Source: Candidatus Aerophobota bacterium
GTDB taxonomy: Bacteria; Aerophobota; Aerophobia; Aerophobales; AE-B3A
Length of the DNA stretch: 5,129 nucleotides
NCBI GenBank assembly: GCA_030610725.1
Contig: JAUWRE010000096.1
Location: 1 to 5,129, forward strand
Reading direction: 5' to 3'
Shown here: one piece after another, positions 1 through 5,129 of the stretch
How the letters are laid out: each line of letters opens with the position of its first letter
Position numbering within the stretch: the stretch's first letter is position 1
Notes under the pieces: model-generated
What the model saw: the letters and a program-made list of their open reading frames with translations, nothing else
Told to the model about the DNA's origin: nothing
Database searches by the model: none
Made by a program: the position numbers and the translations under genes

Positions 1-696
1 CCCAAGGTCAATGAAGACAGGTGCACCTACTGCGGAAAATGTGCTGAAGTTTGTGTCTATAATGCGATTGCGGTAATCAAGGAAAAGGTGCTCCTTTTTT
101 CTGAGCTCTGTCATGGATGCGGTGGATGTAGCCTTCTCTGCCCAGAGGATGCTATTGAAGAAATAGACCGACCAATAGGAATACTGGAAAAAGGAAAGGC
201 TAACTCCATTTTGTTCACTCACGGAAAATTGAATTTGGGAGAGGCTCTGGCAGTCCCTTTAGTCAGGGCAGTAAAAAGAGCCATTCCTGAAATTAATCCA
301 AATAATAATCAAACCATCTCGAACAATCAAATTACCATTATTGATGTTCCTCCTGGAACTTCCTGTCCGGTAATTGAATCGGTGAAAAAAAGTGATTTTT
401 GTCTTCTGGTAACCGAACCCACCCCCTTTGGTCTAAATGACCTCATCTTAGCAGTGGAAACGCTGAAGAAACTAAGAATACCTTTTGGAGTGGTAATAAA
501 TCGGGCCGACGTAGGAGATAAAAAAACTGATGAATACTGTGAAAAAGAGAAAATTCCTATCTTAATGCGTATTCCTATGGATAGAGATATCGCCATAGCC
601 TATTCCCAGGGTATACCTATGATAAAAGCAAAGCCTGAGTACAAAAAGAAGTTTCTAAATCTTTACAAAAAAATAGAGGAGTTGACTGGAAGCTAG
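1..696 (+). CDS. MinD-superfamily P-loop ATPase with inserted ferredoxin domain (5' end missing)
   Basis: The reading frame is open from base 1 and ends at TAG 694-696, giving 231 residues; the true start lies left of the window. Two 4Fe-4S motifs are visible: C8-x2-C11-x2-C14-x3-C18 and C37-x2-C40-x2-C43-x3-C47 (numbered from base 1). A Walker B/switch segment IIDVPPG is at residues 113-119, VTEPT at 137-141 and a base-recognition-like NRAD at 167-170. Aligned by eye to the next gene, its first cluster cysteine sits about 60 residues earlier, so the Walker A loop and the first Asp-rich motif are probably just upstream. This layout matches COG1149-type ATPases, cytoplasmic proteins thought to couple ATP hydrolysis to electron transfer or cofactor assembly; no substrate is firmly known. 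An Asn-rich stretch (residues 99-110) precedes Walker B. A GTG at 88 is an internal valine, because the frame and a full cluster motif lie upstream of it. The paralogue begins 14 bases after the stop. Confidence 0.9.
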   Translation, partial: PKVNEDRCTYCGKCAEVCVYNAIAVIKEKVLLFSELCHGCGGCSLLCPEDAIEEIDRPIGILEKGKANSILFTHGKLNLGEALAVPLVRAVKRAIPEINPNNNQTISNNQITIIDVPPGTSCPVIESVKKSDFCLLVTEPTPFGLNDLILAVETLKKLRIPFGVVINRADVGDKKTDEYCEKEKIPILMRIPMDRDIAIAYSQGIPMIKAKPEYKKKFLNLYKKIEELTGS

Positions 697-710
697 TTAG
701 TCCCATTACT

Positions 711-1568
711 ATGAAACAGATTGTAGTTATCAGTGGTAAAGGAGGAACGGGAAAGAGTGTCATTACGGCAAGTTTTGCCAGTCTAGCCAAAAATAAAGTT
801 ATGGCAGATTGTGATGTAGATGCGGCAGACCTTCATCTTTTACTTCATCCGGCTATTAAAGAGACTCACCAATTTAGTGGGGGGAAAACTGCCTTCATTG
901 ATGAGCAGCGATGCACTCAATGTGGAAAATGTCAAGAAGTCTGCCGTTTTGAAGCTATAGTTAACTTTACAGTTGACCCTATCTACTGTGAGGGCTGTGG
1001 GGTTTGCTCTCATATTTGTCCTGAAAAAGCCATTGAAATGATAGACAGCCCCTCCGGAAAATGGTTTATATCTGAGACTAAATACGGCCCCTTTGTTCAT
1101 GCAAAATTAGGGATTGCTGAGGAGAACTCAGGAAAGTTAGTAACCCTGGTCAGGCAAAATGCCAAGTCTGTTGCAGAAAAAGAAAAAAAAGACTTTGTCA
1201 TTATAGATGGTCCACCCGGCATTGGCTGCCCGGTTATTGCCTCTTTAGGGGGAATGGATATTGCCTTGATTGTTACTGAACCGACCCTTTCCGGCATTCA
1301 CGACCTGGAACGTATTGTGGGAGTAGCTCACCACTTTGGTATCAAAAGTCTTGTCTGTATTAATAAATATGACATTAATCTTACTCTTACCCGGGAAATT
1401 GAAAAATATTGCCTTAGTAACAATATCGAGCTAGTTGGAAAAATTCTCTTTGATATCTCTGTTACTGAAGCCCTGGTTCGGGGACTACCAATAGTAGAAT
1501 ACTCAAATAATCGAGTGACAGAGGAGATTAAGAATCTATGGAAAAAAATCCGAAGGATTCTTCTGTAA
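711..1568 (+). CDS. MinD-superfamily P-loop ATPase with inserted ferredoxin domain (complete)
   Basis: A complete 285-residue protein. The deviant Walker A GKGGTGKS is at residues 9-16, with the signature lysine K10 typical of MinD/Mrp/NifH-like ATPases. An Asp-rich DCDVDAADL follows at 33-41. The inserted dicluster ferredoxin has C68, C71, C74, C78 and C93, C96, C99, C103. Walker B/switch IIDGPPG is at 164-170, VTEPT at 188-192 and NKYD at 218-221. Length and domain order agree with COG1149 proteins, which often occur as tandem pairs near NifX/NifB-like iron-molybdenum cofactor proteins (recalled from general knowledge). The protein is probably cytoplasmic and dimeric; pairing with the upstream paralogue is inference. 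The ATG at 711 is the only sensible start, since Walker A follows at once. No good Shine-Dalgarno lies close to it: the nearest purine run, GGAAG at 688-692, is 18 bases away, so translational coupling to the upstream gene is likely. The 3' end overlaps the next gene by 31 bases. Confidence 0.93.
   Translation: MKQIVVISGKGGTGKSVITASFASLAKNKVMADCDVDAADLHLLLHPAIKETHQFSGGKTAFIDEQRCTQCGKCQEVCRFEAIVNFTVDPIYCEGCGVCSHICPEKAIEMIDSPSGKWFISETKYGPFVHAKLGIAEENSGKLVTLVRQNAKSVAEKEKKDFVIIDGPPGIGCPVIASLGGMDIALIVTEPTLSGIHDLERIVGVAHHFGIKSLVCINKYDINLTLTREIEKYCLSNNIELVGKILFDISVTEALVRGLPIVEYSNNRVTEEIKNLWKKIRRILL
1521..1526 (+). promoter_or_regulatory. Ribosome binding site of the MBL-fold gene, inside the upstream coding region
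   Basis: GAGGAG lies 11 bases before the ATG at 1538 and is contained in codons of the preceding ATPase gene. It supports the overlapping ATG as the real start of the hydrolase and suggests that the two genes are co-transcribed and coupled in translation. Confidence 0.6.
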
Positions 1569-2272
1569 CTATTACCGTAGTCTATGATAACAACGAATAT
1601 AACCCAGAGCTAAAGACAGCCTGGGGTTTTTCTTGTTTAATAAAAAAAGAGGATAGCACCATTCTTTTTGATAGCGGAGGAAACGGGAAGATATTGCTAT
1701 CTAATATGAATAAACTCAAGCTCGACCCTCAACAAGTACGAATAGTTGTCTTATCCCATATTCACAACGACCATGTAGGAGGATTAGAGGCATTCTTAGA
1801 GCAAAACTCTAATGTCACTATCTATCTACCTCATTCATTTCCAAATGCCTTTAAAAATAAAATAAAAGAATGCGGAGCAAAAATCATCAATGTAAATAAG
1901 CCTCTAAGAATTTCTCAGAATGTCTATTCTACAGGAGAATTGGGAACTGAAATAAAGGAAGAGGCTTTACTAATAAATACGGAGAGAGGATTAATTATAA
2001 TTACCGGTTGCGCTCATCCAGGAATAATAGACATAGTCAGGAGAGCTAAAGAGATAATGAAGACCAATGTCTATCTGGTAATGGGTGGTTTTCATCTAAA
2101 AGGAATGAGCCAAAGGGAAATAGATGGAATCGTTGAGGAATTTAAAAAGGAAGGAGTTGAAAAAGTTGGTGCCTGCCACTGTTCGGGCGACCTTGCCCGA
2201 AAAATTTTTGAAAAAGCTTACCAAGAAGACTTCATTCGGGTAGGGGTGGGTAAGATCATTAAAATCGATTAA
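1538..2272 (+). CDS. Metallo-beta-lactamase-fold metal-dependent hydrolase (COG1237-like)
   Basis: A 244-residue protein with the metal-binding signature HIHNDH at residues 74-79 and the preceding strand ILFDSG at 42-47. Later conserved blocks are GCAHPG (157-162), GGFHL (183-187) and ACHCSG (212-217). This set of blocks is that of COG1237 proteins, often labelled 7,8-dihydropterin-6-yl-methyl-4-(beta-D-ribofuranosyl)aminobenzene 5'-phosphate synthase from an archaeal relative. That label should not be transferred, because the substrate in bacteria is not known. His74, His76, Asp78, His79, His160 and His214 are the likely ligands of a two-metal site. There is no signal peptide, so it should be cytoplasmic. 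The start is set by ATG 1538 and GAGGAG upstream; the family core begins about ten residues in, and no standard start codon lies nearer to it. The 31-base overlap with the ATPase gene indicates a shared transcript. COG1237 proteins next to ferredoxin-type MinD ATPases suggest a redox or cofactor role, which is inference. Confidence 0.88.
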   Translation: MEKNPKDSSVTITVVYDNNEYNPELKTAWGFSCLIKKEDSTILFDSGGNGKILLSNMNKLKLDPQQVRIVVLSHIHNDHVGGLEAFLEQNSNVTIYLPHSFPNAFKNKIKECGAKIINVNKPLRISQNVYSTGELGTEIKEEALLINTERGLIIITGCAHPGIIDIVRRAKEIMKTNVYLVMGGFHLKGMSQREIDGIVEEFKKEGVEKVGACHCSGDLARKIFEKAYQEDFIRVGVGKIIKID

Positions 2273-2300
2273 TCTCAACCCTCTACCAAAAATCCCTGAT

Positions 2301-2328
2301 TTTACTATCTATTATTCAGATTTATAAA
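2301..2328 (+). promoter_or_regulatory. Weak candidate sigma-70-type promoter for the RACo-like gene
   Basis: TTTACT (2301-2306) is 16 bases upstream of TATAAA (2323-2328). These match 4 of 6 bases of the -35 consensus and 5 of 6 of the -10 consensus. The region is AT-rich, so chance is a real alternative. The 200-base gap and the change of gene type at least make a new transcription start plausible here. If used, the inverted repeats downstream would lie in the 5' leader of the RACo-like mRNA. Confidence 0.2.
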
Positions 2329-2338
2329 AAGACTGGTA

Positions 2339-2442
2339 GGAAAAGGGCAAATTGCTTCAAACAATCTCAGCAAAAAAATAGAACCGTCCCCTTTTCCCTT
2401 TTCACAAAGATTGTTTGAAAAAATCTTTAGGGGCAGAACCGT
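2339..2442. repeat. Nested inverted repeats, possible REP/MITE-like element
   Basis: This stretch fills about half of the 200-base gap between the hydrolase and RACo-like genes. TTCAAACAATCT (2356-2367) has a perfect 12-base inverted copy, AGATTGTTTGAA (2408-2419), enclosing 40 bases. GGAAAAGGG (2339-2347) is inverted as CCCTTTTCC (2389-2397). AGAACCGT occurs as a direct repeat at 2380-2387 and 2435-2442. The AGAACCGTCCCC segment resembles termini of palindromic elements that I recall near REP-associated (Y1-type) transposases, but no transposase is present. The two inverted pairs interlock, so the RNA could fold in alternative ways, and a leader regulatory element is another possibility. The remainder of the gap (2273-2338 and 2443-2472) shows only the weak promoter and the ribosome binding site. 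Confidence 0.5.
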
Positions 2443-2456
2443 TTTAGCCGTAGAAT

Positions 2457-2463
2457 AAAGGAG
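2457..2463 (+). promoter_or_regulatory. Ribosome binding site of the RACo-like gene
   Basis: AAAGGAG lies 9 bases before the ATG at 2473. It is a strong match to the anti-Shine-Dalgarno sequence and fixes the start of the gene directly after the repeat region. Confidence 0.75.
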
Positions 2464-2472
2464 ACAACCAAG

Positions 2473-4071
2473 ATGGCCAGAGTATTCTTTCCTCAATTCA
2501 AGAAAGGTAAGCAAGGAATCGAGGTTGAGAAAGGAAGTATTTTAAGTTCCGCAAGGAAACTTGGTATAGAGATACCCTCAGAATGTGGTGGAAAAGGCCT
2601 TTGTGGTAAATGTAGAGTGAGGGTTGAGGGAAAGGAAGCCTTAACCCCAAGAACAGAGATAGAGAAAAGCTTCAAATTAGGCAGAGATGAAAGGCTAGCT
2701 TGTCAGGCAAGAGTTTTGCGATCCGGTAGTATCCGCGTCTTCATTAAAAGTCTGGGTAAGTATACCATTCTCTCGGATACAATTAAGGATGAAATTAGGC
2801 TAGAACCTTTTGTCTATAAAAAGAATGGTAAGGTTTTCTGGCAAGACAGACAGATAGATAAGTCTAAAGGTAGAATTTACGGCCTGGCCATAGATGTAGG
2901 CACTACTACTCTTGCATCACAAATAATCGATCTGGAATCAGGCAAAAGGATAGCTACTTTAGCTGGCAAGAACCCTCAGGCCTCCTTTGGAGACGATGTA
3001 ATCTCGCGAATTGACTACACTATGAGGAACAAAAATGGGCTAAAGGAGCTACAAAATATTGTCATTAAGGAAATAAACGCAGGTCTTACAAGGATTGCTG
3101 AAGAAAAAGGGGAAATCCTGGAGGATATCTATGAAGCCGTAGTGGTAGGGAATTCTACTATGCGTAATATCTTCTTCGGGCTTGATGTCTCCTCCTTGGG
3201 AGTGATTCCCTTTGAGCCTTTAACCTGTGAGCCCATAAACAGGAAAGCTAAAGAGTTGGGTCTAAAGATTAATCCCCAAGCCAATGTTTATGGGGCTCCT
3301 TTAATTGGTGGTCATGCCGGAGCAGATGCCTTAGCCGATATTATTGCCACCGGGCTCTACAAGGCTGAGAGGCCATCTATGGTCATAGATATAGGAACTA
3401 ATGGGGAGGTTGTCATCGGTAATAAAGAGAGGATACTGACCGCCTCCTGTGCTGCTGGAGGTGCCTATGAGGGAGCAGCAATAAGTTCCGGGGTGGGGGC
3501 CGTGGAAGGAGCGATAAATAATATCAGGATAATAAACGGAAGGACAGAGTATGAGACTATTGGCAATAAGCCTCCTCTGGGTATTTGTGGTTCCGGTTTG
3601 ATTGACCTATTAGGTGAGTTATTGAAGAACGGAATTATGAGCAGAAAGGCAAAGCTAAAAGATGACTTTTTTATCACTCCTGATATTAGCATCTCCCAAC
3701 AAGATATATATCAGCTAATAACAACCAAGGCTGGTCTACGCCTGGATCAGGATCTTTTGATAAAATACTATCCGGCTACCCTGGAGGAAATAGATAAAAT
3801 CTATCTATCCGGAGCCTTTGGTAATTTTATCAACCCGGATAATGCTATACTCATAGGTCTCCTTCCTGGAGCAAGAAATAAAGTAATCAGGATCGGCAAT
3901 GGCGCTTTAACAGGAGCAAGGCAAATGCTTCTGTCCCGTGAGAAAAGAAGAGATGCAGAAAGAATAGCCAGAAAGATTGAACACATTAAGCCCAACGAAA
4001 GAGAGGAGAATTTTTCATACATAGTAGCAGAGAAAATGTATTTCGAAGACGAAGATGACCTAAGGGCGTAG
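2473..4071 (+). CDS. RACo-like ATP-dependent reductive activator of corrinoid proteins (2Fe-2S ferredoxin plus ASKHA/DUF4445 domain)
   Basis: A complete 532-residue protein, within the range of COG3894. The N-terminal domain carries plant-type 2Fe-2S cysteines C38-x5-C44-x2-C47 and C77. A linker (about 90-134) leads to the ASKHA ATPase core: phosphate-1 DVGTTT (141-146), NPQ...FGDDVISRI (167-180), VGNSTM (225-230), GGHAGAD (279-285), phosphate-2 DIGTNGE (306-312), GICGSG (370-375) and adenosine-type SGAFGNF (446-452). Characterised RACo proteins use ATP binding and hydrolysis to drive transfer of an electron from the 2Fe-2S cluster to an inactive Co(II) corrinoid, restoring Co(I) for methyl transfer in the Wood-Ljungdahl or O-demethylation pathways. 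AAGGAYEG (327-334) replaces the AAGPAFEG form I remember for the family, so it may be a divergent subgroup. No corrinoid protein or methyltransferase is in the window, leaving its target open. The protein should be cytoplasmic. AAAGGAG at 2457 supports the ATG. The DUF89 gene follows after 88 bases. Confidence 0.9.
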   Translation: MARVFFPQFKKGKQGIEVEKGSILSSARKLGIEIPSECGGKGLCGKCRVRVEGKEALTPRTEIEKSFKLGRDERLACQARVLRSGSIRVFIKSLGKYTILSDTIKDEIRLEPFVYKKNGKVFWQDRQIDKSKGRIYGLAIDVGTTTLASQIIDLESGKRIATLAGKNPQASFGDDVISRIDYTMRNKNGLKELQNIVIKEINAGLTRIAEEKGEILEDIYEAVVVGNSTMRNIFFGLDVSSLGVIPFEPLTCEPINRKAKELGLKINPQANVYGAPLIGGHAGADALADIIATGLYKAERPSMVIDIGTNGEVVIGNKERILTASCAAGGAYEGAAISSGVGAVEGAINNIRIINGRTEYETIGNKPPLGICGSGLIDLLGELLKNGIMSRKAKLKDDFFITPDISISQQDIYQLITTKAGLRLDQDLLIKYYPATLEEIDKIYLSGAFGNFINPDNAILIGLLPGARNKVIRIGNGALTGARQMLLSREKRRDAERIARKIEHIKPNEREENFSYIVAEKMYFEDEDDLRA

Positions 4072-4077
4072 AATCTT

Positions 4078-4110
4078 ATCATTCCTTCTGCTCGTTCTGG
4101 GCATACCATC
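4078..4110. repeat. Possible decayed dispersed repeat in the gap before the DUF89 gene
   Basis: CCTTCTGCTCGTTCTGGGCA (4084-4103) looks like a worn copy of the CCTTCGACTTCGCTCAGGGCA-type repeat common between genes in many environmental bacterial genomes. The match is by eye and imperfect, so chance similarity is possible. The rest of the 88-base gap is an A-rich run and the ribosome binding site of the next gene (AAAGGA, 4148-4153); no convincing terminator is seen. Confidence 0.2.
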
Positions 4111-4159
4111 ACTATAAAAAAAATAAGTCAGAGATATTGACATTAATAAAGGAAAAAAG

Positions 4160-5038
4160 ATGAAAACTTACCTGGATTGTATCCCCTGTTTCTTCAGACA
4201 GGGGTTGGAGGCTGCTCGAATGGCCACACAGGATGAGGAAAAACAAAGAGAAGTTCTGGATGAGATAGCAAAAGAGCTGCCCCAAATTTCGATAAATAGC
4301 ACTCCTCCGGAAATGGGAAGAAAAATCCACAAAATCGTTCGCCGAATTACAGGCTCATCTGATCCCTATAGGGAAATCAAAGATAAATATAATAAAATTG
4401 CTCTGAGGCTTTATCCTGAACTTAAAGAAAGGGTGATAAAAGCGAAGGACCCCCTACTTATGAGTATAAGGGTAGCTATTGCCGGAAATATCATTGACTT
4501 TGGAGTAAAAAACGCTCATATTGATATTGAAAAAGAAGTAGAACAGATTCTAAAGCAAGATTTTGCCATCTTTGATTATATCCCGTTTAAGAAGGTTTTA
4601 GGGCATACTGCTGAGCTCTTATACATAGCGGATAACTCCGGTGAGGTTGTTTTTGATAAAATAATGATAGAATTAATAATAGAAAAGCTAAATAAAAAGG
4701 TGACCTATGTAGTGAGAGAAAAACCCATTATAAATGATGCTACTATAGAGGACGCATTGTTTTGCGGAATAGACAAAATAGCCAGAGTCATCTCTTCTGG
4801 CTCAGACGGACCAGGAACTTTTCTTTCTCTGGCTACAGATGAGTTTCGTAGTTACTTTAATAGAGCTAAATTGATAATTAGCAAAGGACAGGGAAATTAT
4901 GAAACTCTTTCTGGAGAGGATAAACCTATCTTTTTTCTCCTCAAAGCAAAATGTCCTATCATAGCAAAGGACCTGGGATGCAAAACAGGAGATATAGTCC
5001 TGAAGGGGCAAGATAGTAAGATAGCTCATAGTTCATAG
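4160..5038 (+). CDS. DUF89 family protein (ARMT1-like metal-dependent phosphatase) with N-terminal CxxC
   Basis: A complete 292-residue protein of the COG1578 type. CIPCFFRQ is at residues 7-14, AGNIIDFG at 108-115, ADNSGEVVFD at 157-166, VREKPIINDAT at 185-195, SGSDGPGT at 213-220 and KGQGNYE at 242-248. The helical N-terminal part followed by a Rossmann-like core with conserved Asp and Asn residues fits the metal-dependent DUF89 fold. D158, N159, D193 and D216 are likely metal or phosphate ligands, by analogy. DUF89 proteins hydrolyse phosphate esters, especially damaged or unwanted sugar phosphates and related metabolites; the substrate of the prokaryotic CxxC subgroup is not settled. The CxxC could hold a metal or respond to redox state. 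AAAGGA at 4148-4153 supports the ATG at 4160. The last dozen residues follow the family core and are encoded by ATAG-rich DNA, so the C-terminal tail may be variable. Co-transcription with the RACo-like gene is plausible. Confidence 0.88.
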   Translation: MKTYLDCIPCFFRQGLEAARMATQDEEKQREVLDEIAKELPQISINSTPPEMGRKIHKIVRRITGSSDPYREIKDKYNKIALRLYPELKERVIKAKDPLLMSIRVAIAGNIIDFGVKNAHIDIEKEVEQILKQDFAIFDYIPFKKVLGHTAELLYIADNSGEVVFDKIMIELIIEKLNKKVTYVVREKPIINDATIEDALFCGIDKIARVISSGSDGPGTFLSLATDEFRSYFNRAKLIISKGQGNYETLSGEDKPIFFLLKAKCPIIAKDLGCKTGDIVLKGQDSKIAHSS

Positions 5039-5068
5039 TAAGTTCAAAAATAAGTACTCAGTGAACCA

Positions 5069-5129
5069 CGTCATTGCGAGCGCAAGCGAAGCAATCTCAA
5101 TCTCCATCAGAGATTGCCACGTCGCTATC
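5069..5129. repeat. CGTCATTGCGAG-type palindromic dispersed repeat (right end outside the window)
   Basis: CGTCATTGCGAG (5069-5080) is followed by GCGCAAGCGAA and then a hairpin: GCAATCTC (5091-5098) and GAGATTGC (5110-5117) around an 11-base loop. AGCGA (5085-5089) and TCGCT (5122-5126) add a second pairing across small bulges. This looks like the palindromic repeat found between genes in many unrelated anaerobic and candidate-phylum genomes (from memory). A complete copy would end in CTCGCAATGACG, the complement of the left end, just beyond base 5129. It lies 30 bases after the DUF89 stop and could act as a transcription-ending or mRNA-stabilising hairpin. No coding sequence is seen in 5039-5129. 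Confidence 0.75.

Noticed and set aside
88..90. GTG as the start of the first gene
   Set aside because: The same frame is open to base 1 and encodes a full 4Fe-4S motif upstream, so this is an internal valine in a gene cut by the window edge.
2174..2182. TGCCACTG-like string resembling the conserved core of cobalamin riboswitches
   Set aside because: It lies inside the MBL-fold gene, where it encodes the conserved ACHCSG block, and none of the other riboswitch helices can be found around it.
2289..2303. AAAATC-CCT-GATTTT hairpin after the MBL-fold gene as a terminator
   Set aside because: The stem is six mostly A-T pairs with a three-base loop. It is too weak to call a terminator.
3801..4112. 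103-residue minus-strand open frame, and other minus-strand frames across the window
   Set aside because: They lie opposite strongly conserved coding regions, show no recognisable domain and have no convincing start signals.
4137..4142. TTGACA as a -35 promoter box before the DUF89 gene
   Set aside because: A -10 box at normal spacing would fall on or after the start codon at 4160, and no such box is present.

Overview
The window holds five protein-coding genes, all on the + strand. The first is cut by the left edge. Base composition is AT-rich by eye. The gene set (two ferredoxin-containing MinD-type ATPases, a metallo-beta-lactamase-fold hydrolase, a RACo-like corrinoid-protein activator and a DUF89 metal-dependent phosphatase) suggests a strictly anaerobic bacterium using iron-sulfur and corrinoid chemistry. 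Acetogenic or methyl-transferring Clostridia, or an uncultured anaerobic phylum, would fit; the sequence does not settle which. All five stop codons are TAA or TAG.

Layout. 1-696: 3' part of a MinD-superfamily ATPase with two inserted 4Fe-4S motifs. 711-1568: a complete paralogue. 1538-2272: an MBL-fold hydrolase whose start lies inside the preceding gene. These three are packed tightly and look like one operon. 2273-2472: a 200-base gap with nested inverted repeats and an AGAACCGT direct repeat, resembling a small palindromic (REP/MITE-like) element, just upstream of the next ribosome binding site. 2473-4071: a RACo-like protein (plant-type 2Fe-2S domain plus ASKHA ATPase domain). 4072-4159: a short gap, possibly with a decayed repeat. 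4160-5038: a DUF89 (ARMT1-like) protein with an N-terminal CxxC. 5039-5129: the left part of a CGTCATTGCGAG-type palindromic dispersed repeat, cut by the window edge.

How the genes may work together. The ATPase pair probably couples nucleotide hydrolysis to electron transfer or to metal-cluster/cofactor handling. The RACo-like protein is expected to reduce an inactive Co(II) corrinoid protein to Co(I) using ATP. No corrinoid protein or methyltransferase lies in the window, so its partner is elsewhere. The DUF89 protein may remove damaged phosphorylated metabolites. A joint pathway for all five is inference. I found no RNA genes, CRISPR array, intact transposase gene or clearly novel system.
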